64,000 nt of DNA from Nonomuraea rubra (GTDB taxonomy: Bacteria; Actinomycetota; Actinomycetes; Streptosporangiales; Streptosporangiaceae): assembly GCF_014207985.1 (NCBI RefSeq), contig NZ_JACHMI010000001.1:3021001-3085000 (forward strand). The letters run 5' to 3'. Positions 8,151-16,225 of this stretch are shown in pieces. Made by a program: the position numbers and the translations under genes. The notes beneath the pieces are model-generated. The model worked only from the letters and a program-made list of their open reading frames with translations. It was not told the DNA's origin and made no database searches. Within the stretch, counting starts at the first letter, position 1, and each line of letters opens with the position of its first letter.

Positions 8151-9776
8151 GTGTTCATGGGGAGGGTGGTGCGGCGGCGGCTCGGGTTCGGCGGGACGCT
8201 GGTGGCCACGCTGTTCGCCTGCGCCTCGCTGACGCCGTCGCTGCTGCCGCGCACGTGGCTGTACCAGGGGGTGATGGGGGCGGTCACCGGCATTCTCGGG
8301 TACGCGGTGGGCGCGGCGATCGGGGCGCTGTGCCGTACGGTGATCCGGCTGCCGGAGCGGGGGCGGCGGGCCGCCTGGCGGGTGATGCTCGCCGGGTGCG
8401 GCGTGCTGGCGGTGGTGGCGCTGTGGTACAGCTTCGACTGGCAGCGCGACCTGCGGGCGCTGATGGGGATGGACACGCGGATCACCTGGTTCCCGCCGGT
8501 GATCCTGGCCGTGACGCTCGTCCTGTTCGCCGCCGCGCTGCTGGCCGCCCGGCTCGTACGGCTCGGCGGCCGCAAGCTGAACGCCTGGCTCGACAGGTAC
8601 GTCCCCGTGTACGTGGGGCATGCCGTCGGGGTGCTGGTCATCGCGTCGCTGGTGGCGCTGTTCGCCAACGACGTGCTGTTCAACGGGTTCGTGGCCAGGG
8701 TGAGCGACATCTCGTCCGTCGCGAACGAGGGCACGCATCCGGGCGTGCGCCCGCCGGCCTCCGCGTACCTGTCGGGCGGGCCGAGGTCGCTGGTGAGCTG
8801 GGAGTCGCTGGGCAGGGAGGGGCGCCGGTTCACCGGCACGGCGGCGACGCCGGCGCGGCTGCGGGCGTTCTCGGGACGGCCGGCCACGGAGCCGATCAGG
8901 GTTTACATCGGCCTTGACAGCGCGCCCTCGCCGGCCGCCCAGGCGGCGCTGGCCGTGCGCGAGCTGGAGCGCACCGGCGCGTTCGGCAGGCCCGTGCTGG
9001 CGGTGCTCGGCACCACGGGCACCGGCTGGGTCGACCCGCACCTCGCCGACACCCTGGAGTACATGTACAACGGCCGCACCGCGCTGGTCGCGATGCAGTA
9101 CTCGTACCTGCCGAGCTGGGTGTCGTTCCTGGTCGACAGGGAGAAGGCGGCCGCGGCGGGCCGGGCGCTGTTCGAGGCCGTGCGCGAGCGGTGGGCGAGG
9201 CTGCCGGCAGGGGCGCGGCCGAGGCTGCTGCTGTCGGGCGAGAGCCTGGGCTCGTACGAGCTGGAGCAGGCGTTCGGCGACCTGGCGGACCTGGTGTCGC
9301 GGGCGGACGGCGCGGTGTTCGTGGGGCCGCCGAACGCCAACCCGATCTGGCAGCGCCTCACCGGCGGCCGCGATCGCGGCAGCCCCGTGTGGCGGCCCGT
9401 CTACCAGGACGGCAGGACCGCCAGGTTCGCCCAGCACCCCGCCGACCTGCACCTGCCGGCGGCGCCGTGGCCGCGCCCGCGCGTGGTCTACCTGCAGAAC
9501 GCCTCCGACCCCGTCGTGTGGTGGTCGCCCCGGCTGATCTACCGCAGGCCGGCGTGGCTGGAGGGCCCGCGCGGGCCGGGGGTGAACCCGGAGATGAACT
9601 GGTTCCCGCTGGTGACGTTCTGGCAGGTGCTGGTGGACATGACGAGCGCGCTGGACGTGCCGCCCGGCCACGGCCACCGGTACGGCGCCAACATCGTCGA
9701 CGGCTGGGCCGCCGTGGCCGCGCCCCCGGGCTGGAGCCCGCACGACACGTGGCGGCTACGGGCGCTTGTCGGCTAG
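8151..9776 (+). CDS. membrane-bound alpha/beta hydrolase (Abhydrolase_9 family)
   Basis: A 541-residue protein with about four N-terminal membrane helices (residues 12-190: LVATLFACASLTPSLLPR is the family's opening motif, SLTPSLLPR) followed by a large extracytoplasmic or cytoplasmic hydrolase domain. The nucleophile serine is S365 in SGESLGSYE. The remaining conserved blocks (VFVGPPN, NASDPVVWWSPRL, and the GHGHRYG histidine near the end) match the actinobacterial Abhydrolase_9 family, whose substrate is unknown but is suspected to be a lipid or cell-envelope ester. A GTG at 8151 or an ATG at 8157 can start it; neither has a strong ribosome binding site. Its end overlaps the stop region of the convergent permease gene by 21 bases. 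Confidence 0.85.
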   Translation: MFMGRVVRRRLGFGGTLVATLFACASLTPSLLPRTWLYQGVMGAVTGILGYAVGAAIGALCRTVIRLPERGRRAAWRVMLAGCGVLAVVALWYSFDWQRDLRALMGMDTRITWFPPVILAVTLVLFAAALLAARLVRLGGRKLNAWLDRYVPVYVGHAVGVLVIASLVALFANDVLFNGFVARVSDISSVANEGTHPGVRPPASAYLSGGPRSLVSWESLGREGRRFTGTAATPARLRAFSGRPATEPIRVYIGLDSAPSPAAQAALAVRELERTGAFGRPVLAVLGTTGTGWVDPHLADTLEYMYNGRTALVAMQYSYLPSWVSFLVDREKAAAAGRALFEAVRERWARLPAGARPRLLLSGESLGSYELEQAFGDLADLVSRADGAVFVGPPNANPIWQRLTGGRDRGSPVWRPVYQDGRTARFAQHPADLHLPAAPWPRPRVVYLQNASDPVVWWSPRLIYRRPAWLEGPRGPGVNPEMNWFPLVTFWQVLVDMTSALDVPPGHGHRYGANIVDGWAAVAAPPGWSPHDTWRLRALVG

Positions 9777-11828
9777 CTGCGACTCCTCCTTGACCGTCTG
9801 GTGCCACGGCCTCCGCACCGCCCCGGGCGCGAACGGCTCCGGCCTGCCCTGGAGCCGGTCGGACGAGTGGAGCTGCCACGGCACGCTGGTCACCATCACG
9901 CCGGGCTTGAACAGCAGCCGCGCCTTCAGCCGCAGCGCGCTCTGGTTGTGCAGCAGGTGCTCCCACCAGTGGCCGACCACGTACTCGGGGATGAAGACCG
10001 TCACCACGTCGCGCGGCGAGCGCCGGCGGAGGGTCTTGACGTAGTCGAGGATCGGCTGCGTGATCTCCCGGTACGGCGAGTCGAGCATCTTCAGCGGCAC
10101 CGGGATGCCCCGCCGCTCCCACTCCTCCTGGAGCTTGCGCGCCTCGTCGCCCTCCACGCCGACCGTGATGGCCTCCAGCGTGGAGGGGCGGGTGGCGCGG
10201 GCGTACGCCAGGGCGCGCATGGTCGGCTTGTGCAGCTTGGAGACGAGCACGATCGTGTGGTTGCGGGCGGGCAGCATGGCCGGCTCGTAGTCCTCGGTGA
10301 GCTCCAGCTCGGCCGCCACCTTGTCGTAGTGGCGCCTGATGCCCTTCATCATGAGGAACAGGATCGGCATCGCGATCACCACGATCCACGCGCCGACCAG
10401 GAACTTCGTCAGCAGCACCACGATCAGCACGAGGCCGGTCATGACCCCGCCGAAGAAGTTGATCACGCGGGAGCGGTGCATCTGGTGGCGGACTCTGGGG
10501 TCGGCCTCGGTCTTCAGGTGGCGGGTCCAGTGGATGACCATGCCGGTCTGGCTGAGCGTGAAGGAGACGAAGACGCCGACGATGTAGAGGTTCAGCAGGC
10601 GGCTGACGTCCGCCTGGAACCCCCACAGCAGCAGGCACGCGCCCAGCGCCAGGATGATGATGCCGTTGGAGAAGGCCAGCCGGTCGCCCCGGGTGTGCAG
10701 CTGGCGCGGCAGGTAACGGTCCTGCGCCAGGATCGAGCCGAGCACGGGGAAGCCGTTGAAGGCGGTGTTCGCCGCCAGGAACAGGATCAGCGCCGTCACC
10801 GCGGAGATCACGATGAACGGCACGGAACCGCCGCCGAACACCGCGTCGGCCACCTGCGAGATGATCGGCTGCTGGTAGTAGCCGGGGCCGACGGGCGTGC
10901 CGTCCGGCCTGAGCAGGTCCTCGGCGACCACCGACGGCTCGGCCACCTTCACGCCCGACGCGAGGCCGAGCGCGATGATGCCGCTGAACATCGTGATCGC
11001 GACCAGGCCCATCATCAGCAGCGTGGTGGCCGCGTTCCTGCTCTTGGGCTTCCTGAACGCGGGCACGCCGTTGCTGATCGCCTCCACACCGGTCAGCGCC
11101 GCGCAGCCCGACGAGAACGCGCGCAGCACCAGGAACGCCGCGGCGAAGGCGGTGAGGTTGTGCTGCTCGGGCTCGATCGTGAAGTGCGCGCTCGGCGCCT
11201 CGATGTTCTCGTGCAGCACCAGCAGCCGGAACCCGCCCCAGGCGATCAGGCCCAGGACGGAGATCATGAACGCGTACGTGGGGATGGCGAAGGCGGCGCC
11301 GGACTCGCGGATGCCGCGCAGGTTGACCACGGTGAGCAGGACGACGATGACGATGGCGACGGCGGGCTTGTGCTGCCCCACGAACGGGATCGTGGCGCCG
11401 ACGTAGTCGACGCCGTTCGCGACGGACACCGCGACGGTCAGCACGTAGTCGACCATGAGGGCGCTGGCCACGGTGAGGCCGGCGTTCTTGCCGAGGTTGG
11501 TGGTGGCGACCTCGTAGTCGCCGCCGCCGCTGGGGTAGGCGTGCACGTTCTGCCGGTACGAGGCCACGACCGTGAGCATCACGACCACGACGGCGATGGC
11601 GACCCAGGGGCTGAAGGAGTAGAAGGAGACGCCGGCCAGCGAGAGGATGACCAGGATCTCCTGGGGGGCGTACGCGACGGAGGAGAGCGCGTCGCTCGCG
11701 AAGACCGGCAGTGCGATCCGTTTGGGGAGTAGTTGCTCGTGGAGCTGCCCGCTTCGCAGGGCGCGTCCCACGAGCAATCGTTTGACAAGATCCGTTACCT
11801 TCGCCACGTAACGAGATGCTAGCCCCAT
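9756..11828 (-). CDS. KimA-like potassium importer (APC superfamily)
   Basis: A 690-residue permease with 12 predicted membrane helices and a cytoplasmic C-terminal domain of about 190 residues. Many blocks are shared with Bacillus KimA: SSVAYAPQEILVI, SYRQ..YAYPSGGGDY (here HAYPSGGGDY), LMVDYVLTVAVS, AFSSGCAALTGVEAISN and RGDRLAFSNGII. KimA is a high-affinity potassium-proton symporter controlled by cyclic di-AMP in Firmicutes. The gene is divergent from ceoB-ceoC, potassium-gating TrkA-type proteins, as in mycobacteria (Rv2690c). That context favours potassium over amino acids as substrate. I start at the ATG with MGLASRYVAKV; the signal before it is weak. General amino-acid transport remains the alternative. 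Confidence 0.82.
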   Translation of the reverse strand: MGLASRYVAKVTDLVKRLLVGRALRSGQLHEQLLPKRIALPVFASDALSSVAYAPQEILVILSLAGVSFYSFSPWVAIAVVVVMLTVVASYRQNVHAYPSGGGDYEVATTNLGKNAGLTVASALMVDYVLTVAVSVANGVDYVGATIPFVGQHKPAVAIVIVVLLTVVNLRGIRESGAAFAIPTYAFMISVLGLIAWGGFRLLVLHENIEAPSAHFTIEPEQHNLTAFAAAFLVLRAFSSGCAALTGVEAISNGVPAFRKPKSRNAATTLLMMGLVAITMFSGIIALGLASGVKVAEPSVVAEDLLRPDGTPVGPGYYQQPIISQVADAVFGGGSVPFIVISAVTALILFLAANTAFNGFPVLGSILAQDRYLPRQLHTRGDRLAFSNGIIILALGACLLLWGFQADVSRLLNLYIVGVFVSFTLSQTGMVIHWTRHLKTEADPRVRHQMHRSRVINFFGGVMTGLVLIVVLLTKFLVGAWIVVIAMPILFLMMKGIRRHYDKVAAELELTEDYEPAMLPARNHTIVLVSKLHKPTMRALAYARATRPSTLEAITVGVEGDEARKLQEEWERRGIPVPLKMLDSPYREITQPILDYVKTLRRRSPRDVVTVFIPEYVVGHWWEHLLHNQSALRLKARLLFKPGVMVTSVPWQLHSSDRLQGRPEPFAPGAVRRPWHQTVKEESQLADKRP

Positions 11829-11910
11829 GCCGAGGCCCTAAACGCGGCGCTCCCCCCTGGGTCCATACTGGTGTCGAGCAACCGGCCGACCGCTGACGAT
11901 GCGGGGGGAA

Positions 11911-12576
11911 ATGCATATAGTGATCATGGGATGTGGCCGGGTGGGATCGACCCTCGCGCACATCCTTGAGGACAGCGGACATTCCGTCGCCATCATCGAC
12001 CGTGACCCGCAGGCGTTCCGCCGGCTGCGCGCCGGGTTCCGGGGGCGGCGGGTGACCGGCGTCGGCTTCGATCGCGACGTGCTCACCGAGGCCGGTGTCG
12101 AGTCGGCCACCGCCTTCGTCGCGGTCTCCAGCGGCGACAACTCCAACATCATCTCCGCCCGGGTGGCGCGGGAGACGTTCGGCGTCGACAACGTGGTGGC
12201 CCGCATCTACGACCCCCGCAGGGCCGAGGTCTACCAGCGGCTGGGCATCCCCACGGTGGCCACCGTGCGCTGGACCGCCGACCAGATCATGCGCCGCATC
12301 CTGCCCGAGGGCGCCGAGCCGCTCTGGCGCGACCCCACCGGCACCGTCGTCCTGGCCGAGGTGACCGTGAACACCTCCTGGATCGGCACCCGCGTCGTCG
12401 ACCTCGAGTCTCGCACCCGCGCCCGCGCCGCCTTCCTCAACCGCATGGGCGAGGCCGTCACGATCTCCGACGACACCGTGGTGCAGGAGGGCGACGTGCT
12501 GCACGTCATCGCCGCGGAGAACGACATGGACCGGATCAACAAGGTGCTCGCCGCGGCACCGGAAGAGGACGAGTGA
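11911..12576 (+). CDS. ceoB: TrkA-family potassium regulatory protein CeoB
   Basis: A 221-residue TrkA/KTN protein. The Rossmann RCK-N domain opens with HIVIMGCGRVGS (GxGxxG nucleotide site) and the acidic end of strand two (IIDRDP) fits NAD(H) or ATP binding; the RCK-C domain occupies about residues 135-215. These proteins gate potassium uptake in response to nucleotide binding. The ATG at 11911, directly after GGGGGGAA, was chosen over the ATG at 11899 because the conserved strand begins there. It is followed after one base by its paralogue, so the two are an operon and probably form a hetero-complex. Mycobacterial CeoB has nearly the same length. Confidence 0.9.
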   Translation: MHIVIMGCGRVGSTLAHILEDSGHSVAIIDRDPQAFRRLRAGFRGRRVTGVGFDRDVLTEAGVESATAFVAVSSGDNSNIISARVARETFGVDNVVARIYDPRRAEVYQRLGIPTVATVRWTADQIMRRILPEGAEPLWRDPTGTVVLAEVTVNTSWIGTRVVDLESRTRARAAFLNRMGEAVTISDDTVVQEGDVLHVIAAENDMDRINKVLAAAPEEDE

Positions 12577-12577
12577 G

Positions 12578-13237
12578 ATGCGCGTCGCCATCGCGGGAGC
12601 GGGCGCCGTCGGCCGCTCCATCGCGGCCGAGCTCCTGGAGAACGGCCACGAGGTCCTGCTCATCGACAACGACCCCCGGGCTATCAAGATCGACAGCGTT
12701 CCCCGCGCCGAGTGGCTGCTCGCGGACGCCTGCGAGATCGCCTCTCTCGACGAGGCCGGGCTCAACAACTGCCACGTCGTCGTCGCCTCCTCCGGCGACG
12801 ACAAGGTGAACCTGGTGGTCTCGCTGCTGGCCAAGACCGAGTACGGCGTGCCGCGCGTGGTCGCCCGCATCAACCACCCCAACAACGAGTGGCTGTTCAA
12901 CGAGTCGTGGGGCGTGGACGTCGCCGTCTCCACGCCGCGCCTGCTGAGCGCCCTGGTGGAGGAGGCGGTCAGCGTCGGCGACCTGGTGCGCCTGATGACG
13001 TTCCGCCAGGGCCAGGCGAACCTGGTGGAGCTGACGCTGGCGGACGACGCGCCGGTGGTGGGCCAGCGGGCGGGCTCGGTCCCGTGGCCGGTGGACGCGG
13101 CGCTGGTGGCGATCCTGCGCGAGGGCCGCGTCCTGGTGCCGACGGCCGACGACCCGCTGGAGGCCGGCGACGAGCTGCTGTTCGTGGCGAGCCAGGAGGT
13201 GGAGCAGGAGCTCGCGCACCTGCTCTCCCAGCACTGA
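12578..13237 (+). CDS. ceoC: TrkA-family potassium regulatory protein CeoC
   Basis: A 219-residue paralogue of the preceding protein. RCK-N: MRVAIAGAGAVGRSIA (GxGxxG) with the acidic strand end LIDNDP; then VARINHPNNEWLF and an RCK-C domain from about residue 140 (LVELTLADDAPVVGQ). The pair ceoB-ceoC is typical for actinomycetes, where the two half-size proteins replace the single double-domain TrkA of enterobacteria. The spacing of one base after ceoB shows co-translation. With the divergent KimA-like permease this forms a potassium-homeostasis locus; whether CeoBC acts on that permease or on a TrkH/TrkG channel elsewhere cannot be read from the sequence. Confidence 0.9.
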   Translation: MRVAIAGAGAVGRSIAAELLENGHEVLLIDNDPRAIKIDSVPRAEWLLADACEIASLDEAGLNNCHVVVASSGDDKVNLVVSLLAKTEYGVPRVVARINHPNNEWLFNESWGVDVAVSTPRLLSALVEEAVSVGDLVRLMTFRQGQANLVELTLADDAPVVGQRAGSVPWPVDAALVAILREGRVLVPTADDPLEAGDELLFVASQEVEQELAHLLSQH

Positions 13238-13305
13238 GCGCCCCCGCCCCTGCCCTGGACGAAGCACCGCGCGGGCGTGCCGGTGGAGGGCGGGGGCGTG
13301 CACGA

Positions 13306-13851
13306 TCAGTCCGCTCGTAGAGCGGCCTTCTTCACCGCCGTGACCCGGTCCGCCAGCGGTCCCGGCGAGATCGGGACGCACTCGTACCCGAGCGAGGCGT
13401 AGGCGTCGCGGTGGATGCGCTCGAACCGCAGGGCCTCCTCGTACGTGATCCGTCGCGCCGCGGTCGGGGTGACGAACCCGGGGCTGCACACGAACAGGAC
13501 CGTCCTGTCGTAGATCCGCTGCTCTTCGACCCGTTCCAGCTCGCGGGTCAGGGCCGGGGGGACGGGGTGGCCGAGGTAGGTGGCCAGGGCGTAGGTGCAG
13601 ATGGGCGAGCGGTCGTAGAACTGCACGTCGCCGGGCAGGGCGGCGGCCCGCTCCTGGCGGCGCCGCTGCAGGCCGGCGATGTCCGCCACGAAGGACGGGC
13701 TGGTCCACGGCTCGTCGTCGCCCCGGGCCTGGCGCAGGGCGATGACGTCGGTCGCCGCCTCCTCGACGACGGTGTGGCCGTCGAGCTCCAGCCACCGCAG
13801 GATCGCGGTCTTGCCCGCTCCCGGGGTGCCGGTCAGGATGTAGCGCTTCAC
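13306..13851 (-). CDS. small AAA/NadR-like P-loop ATPase
   Basis: A 181-residue single-domain protein with Walker A GTPGAGKT at 8-15, a VVEEAATDVIA segment that resembles the lid-proximal region of the AAA_28/NadR-like nucleoside kinases, and FYDRSPICT, a D-R-S motif typical of deoxynucleoside-kinase-like folds. A role in phosphorylating a small molecule or nucleotide is more likely than a motor function, but the substrate is unknown. It converges on ceoC with a 68-base gap and has no obvious partner gene. Confidence 0.75.
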   Translation of the reverse strand: MKRYILTGTPGAGKTAILRWLELDGHTVVEEAATDVIALRQARGDDEPWTSPSFVADIAGLQRRRQERAAALPGDVQFYDRSPICTYALATYLGHPVPPALTRELERVEEQRIYDRTVLFVCSPGFVTPTAARRITYEEALRFERIHRDAYASLGYECVPISPGPLADRVTAVKKAALRAD

Positions 13852-14278
13852 CGGATCGTTCCTCGTCTGTCATGGATCCGGACGCCGTTCGACGACGGAT
13901 CGTCCTGATCCGCTGGTCGTTCGGCTGAGAGGACGGCGGCTTCGGTGAGCGGCGCGCGATGTCGCGCGGGGCCGTCCTGGCCGCAGCGTATCAGGCGCGT
14001 GCGGCCGCCGCCGCGGTGGGCACGGTGGGCGCGGTGGGCGCGGTGGGCGCGGTGGGCGCGGTGGGCGCGGTGGGCGCGGTGGGCGCGGGCAACTCGGCGG
14101 CCGTGGCGGGGTTTCGGTCCTCCCGGCTGCGACCCCCGATGGCCTGCGCAGACGCCTCAACGATCACTTTGGTTTACATCCGCATTAGGGAAATATCCCG
14201 TTTTCGATGACAAGTTGGTATCGGTCCCGACAGAATGCGGTGCCATCCAGCGTCTACCGCAACTGGAGGGAACCCCCT
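13852..14278. other. intergenic region between the small ATPase and the CAP protein
   Basis: A 427-base gene-free stretch. It holds the tandem 9-bp repeat at 14015-14086, a palindrome GGGAAATATCCC at 14188-14199 that lies 80 bases before the CAP gene and could be an operator, and both divergent promoters. Short open frames here translate to simple Val-Gly-Ala or Pro-Arg repeats of the repeat unit and are not credible genes. Confidence 0.6.
14015..14086. repeat. tandem 9-bp repeat, eight copies
   Basis: Eight head-to-tail copies of GGTGGGCGC, the first being GGTGGGCAC and the other seven identical. The array is uninterrupted and lies in the intergenic region upstream of the CAP-domain gene. 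Copy number is likely to vary between strains. Confidence 0.95.
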
Positions 14279-15139
14279 ATGCGTAGACCCCTTGGGGTAC
14301 TCGCCGTAGCCGCCAGCCTGGCAGCGATCGCCACGCCCGTGAGCGCGGCGCAGGCTGCCGCGGCGTCGGAAGCGGCGAGGTGCCGCGTGAGTGTGGCCAA
14401 GCCGCACGTCAGCGGCACGCTGAAGATCACATCCTCGGCCGCCAGGCGCGGCTGCTTCAATTCCGCGCTGCTGCGCATCCGCATCCTGCGGGCCGTCCCG
14501 GGCAAGGACCCGGTCGTCAAGAGCGGCGCCACCAGGAAGGGCCGCATCAACCTCACGCTCGCGTGCGAGCCCGGCACCTACTACGCGATGGCCACCGACT
14601 ACCGCGGCCGTCCGGTCAAGTCCAAGGCCGCCAAGCTGACCTGCGTCCCGGGCAGCGGCACGCCCACCCCCACCCCCAGCCCCACCGCGCCCACCCCCAC
14701 GACGCCCGCGCCGAGCCCCACCTCGTCCGCCCCGTCCTCCGGCACCGTGGGCACCGCCGAGGAGAACGAGGTCGTGCGGCTGGTCAACGAGGAGCGGGCC
14801 AAGGGCGGCTGCTCCGCCGTCAAGCACGACCCGCAACTGCGCGCGGCCGCCTTCGGGCACTCGGCGGACATGGCGGCGAAGGGCTACTTCAGCCACACCT
14901 CCCAGGACGGCCGGTCCTTCATGGACCGCATCAAGGCGTCCGGCTTCACCGGAGGCTCCGGCTGGGCCGAGAACATCGCCATGGGGCAGCGCACGCCCGC
15001 CGAGGTCATGCAGGGCTGGATGAACAGCTCCGGGCACCGGGCCAACATCATGAACTGCAAGTACAACCTCATCGGGGTCGGCGTGGCCAAGAACTCCTCG
15101 GGCAGGCTCTACTGGACCCAGGACTTCGCGGCCAGGTGA
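14279..15139 (+). CDS. secreted CAP (SCP/PR1) domain protein
   Basis: A 286-residue exported protein. Signal peptide at 1-26 (LGVLAVAASLAAIATPVSAAQA). Residues 30-125 form a beta-rich region with two cysteine pairs that has no clear family. Residues 126-155 are a Pro-Thr-Ser linker (TPTPTPSPTAPTP), typical of wall-spanning secreted proteins. Residues 160-286 are a CAP domain: EVVRLVNEERAKGG, the first cavity histidine in FGHSADMA, YFSHTSQDG, GWAENIAMG with its glutamate, and SGHRANIM with the second histidine. CAP domains of bacteria bind lipids or peptides; some are allergen-like virulence factors. The ATG at 14279 has a GGAGGG site 8 bases before it. A terminator follows at 15161. Confidence 0.88.
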   Translation: MRRPLGVLAVAASLAAIATPVSAAQAAAASEAARCRVSVAKPHVSGTLKITSSAARRGCFNSALLRIRILRAVPGKDPVVKSGATRKGRINLTLACEPGTYYAMATDYRGRPVKSKAAKLTCVPGSGTPTPTPSPTAPTPTTPAPSPTSSAPSSGTVGTAEENEVVRLVNEERAKGGCSAVKHDPQLRAAAFGHSADMAAKGYFSHTSQDGRSFMDRIKASGFTGGSGWAENIAMGQRTPAEVMQGWMNSSGHRANIMNCKYNLIGVGVAKNSSGRLYWTQDFAAR

Positions 15140-15160
15140 CCGGATTTCACCTGTGACCGG

Positions 15161-15191
15161 GGGCCAGGGTTCTGCGGGGCCCTGGCCCTTT
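15161..15191. terminator. bidirectional terminator between the CAP protein and the oxidoreductase
   Basis: A 9-bp perfect stem (GGGCCAGGG at 15161-15169 with 15180-15188) followed by TTT. It lies between two convergent genes. Confidence 0.8.
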
Positions 15192-15196
15192 CCCTG

Positions 15197-16153
15197 TCAC
15201 CGTACGGTGATGACCAGCTTGCCCGTCGTGTGCCCCGTCTCGCCCAGCGCGTGCGCCTTCGCCGCGTCCGCCAGCTCGTACGTCCCCGCGATCTCGGCAC
15301 GCAGCCGGCCGTCGGCCGCGAGCCCGGCGACGGCCGCCATCCCGGCGTGATCGGCCTCCACCAGCATGACCTCCGCGCGAACCCCGAGCCGGGCCGCCTC
15401 CTGCGCGAGCGCGGCCATGCCGCCGTCCGGCAGGAGCGAGACCAGCACGCCGCCGCGCCGCAGGCTGCGCAGCGAGCGGATGGCGTGGTCGCTGCCCTGC
15501 GAGTCCAGGACGACGTCGGCGTCGCGGACGGCCTCGGCGACGTCCGTGGTGCGATAGTCGAGCGCCTCGTCGGCGCCCAGGGAGCGGACGAAGTCGTGCT
15601 TGGGGGCGCTGGCGGTGCCGATGACGTACGCGCCGCGGGCCTTGGCGATCTGTACGGCGAGGTGGCCGACGCCGCCGGCCGCCGCGTGGACCAGCACCCG
15701 CTGGCCGGCTTCCAGGCGGGCGGTGTCCACGAGGGCCTGCCAGGCGGTGAGCGCGGCCAGCGGCAGGGCGCCGGCCTGGACGTGGTCGAGCGTGGCGGGC
15801 TTGAGCGCGAAGGCGCGGGCGGGGCCGGTCACGTACTCGGCGTGCGAGCCGGCCCCGTGCGGGTACGGCAGCATGCCGAACACCTCGTCGCCCGGCCTGA
15901 ACAGGGTGACCCCCAGGCCGGTCGCCTCGACGACGCCGGATACGTCCCAGCCGACCACGAACGGCGGCTCGCCGAGGAAGAGGCCGGGGACGCCGCGGTG
16001 CTTCCAGTCGGTGGGGTTGAGCCCGGCGGCGTGCACCCGGACGAGGAGTTCGCTGGGGCCGGCCGCGGGCCGGGGCAGGCGGATCTCCTTGAGCACCTCG
16101 GGGCCGCCGACGACGTCCTGGCTGATCGCGCGCATGGTGGGGATGTCGTTCAT
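15197..16153 (-). CDS. NADPH:quinone-type zinc-independent oxidoreductase
   Basis: A 318-residue medium-chain dehydrogenase/reductase of the quinone oxidoreductase subgroup. N-terminal GroES-like domain with VHAAGLNPTDWKHRG and VGWDVSGVV, then the Rossmann domain with VLVHAAAGGVGHLAVQIAKARG (the AAGGVG nucleotide site, residues about 145-155). The zinc-binding cysteines of alcohol dehydrogenases are absent. These enzymes reduce quinones or alpha,beta-unsaturated carbonyls with NADPH. The gene is divergent from a GlxA-type regulator across 72 bases that contain a palindrome, so it is the likely target of that regulator. Start at ATG 16153; an internal ATG six codons on (MRAIS) is possible. Confidence 0.88.
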   Translation of the reverse strand: MNDIPTMRAISQDVVGGPEVLKEIRLPRPAAGPSELLVRVHAAGLNPTDWKHRGVPGLFLGEPPFVVGWDVSGVVEATGLGVTLFRPGDEVFGMLPYPHGAGSHAEYVTGPARAFALKPATLDHVQAGALPLAALTAWQALVDTARLEAGQRVLVHAAAGGVGHLAVQIAKARGAYVIGTASAPKHDFVRSLGADEALDYRTTDVAEAVRDADVVLDSQGSDHAIRSLRSLRRGGVLVSLLPDGGMAALAQEAARLGVRAEVMLVEADHAGMAAVAGLAADGRLRAEIAGTYELADAAKAHALGETGHTTGKLVITVR

Positions 16154-16191
16154 GGATCTCAGCCTGCCGGGTGCGGCTGCCCCGGCGGGAG

Positions 16192-16205
16192 TGGCATGAA
16201 TGCCA
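16192..16205. promoter_or_regulatory. palindromic operator between oxidoreductase and GlxA-type regulator
   Basis: TGGCATGAATGCCA is a perfect inverted repeat (6-bp arms, 2-bp centre) placed 20 bases before the regulator's ATG and 39 before that of the oxidoreductase. Its left part, TGGCATGAAT, matches the published AdpA consensus TGGCSNGWWY at nine of ten positions; AdpA is itself a GlxA-type (DJ-1 plus AraC) regulator. Autoregulation and control of the oxidoreductase are inferred from position. Confidence 0.55.
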
Positions 16206-16225
16206 TCTGTCGATAGAATCCTGCC

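Noticed and set aside
11829..11910. Cyclic di-AMP (ydaO) riboswitch before the KimA-like gene
   Set aside because: The divergent spacer has only 82 bases and lacks the conserved ydaO stems.
13870..14160. Pro/Arg-rich minus-strand frame and Val-Gly-Ala plus-strand frame over the 9-bp repeat
   Set aside because: Both are translations of the repeat unit GGTGGGCGC with no conserved sequence on either side.
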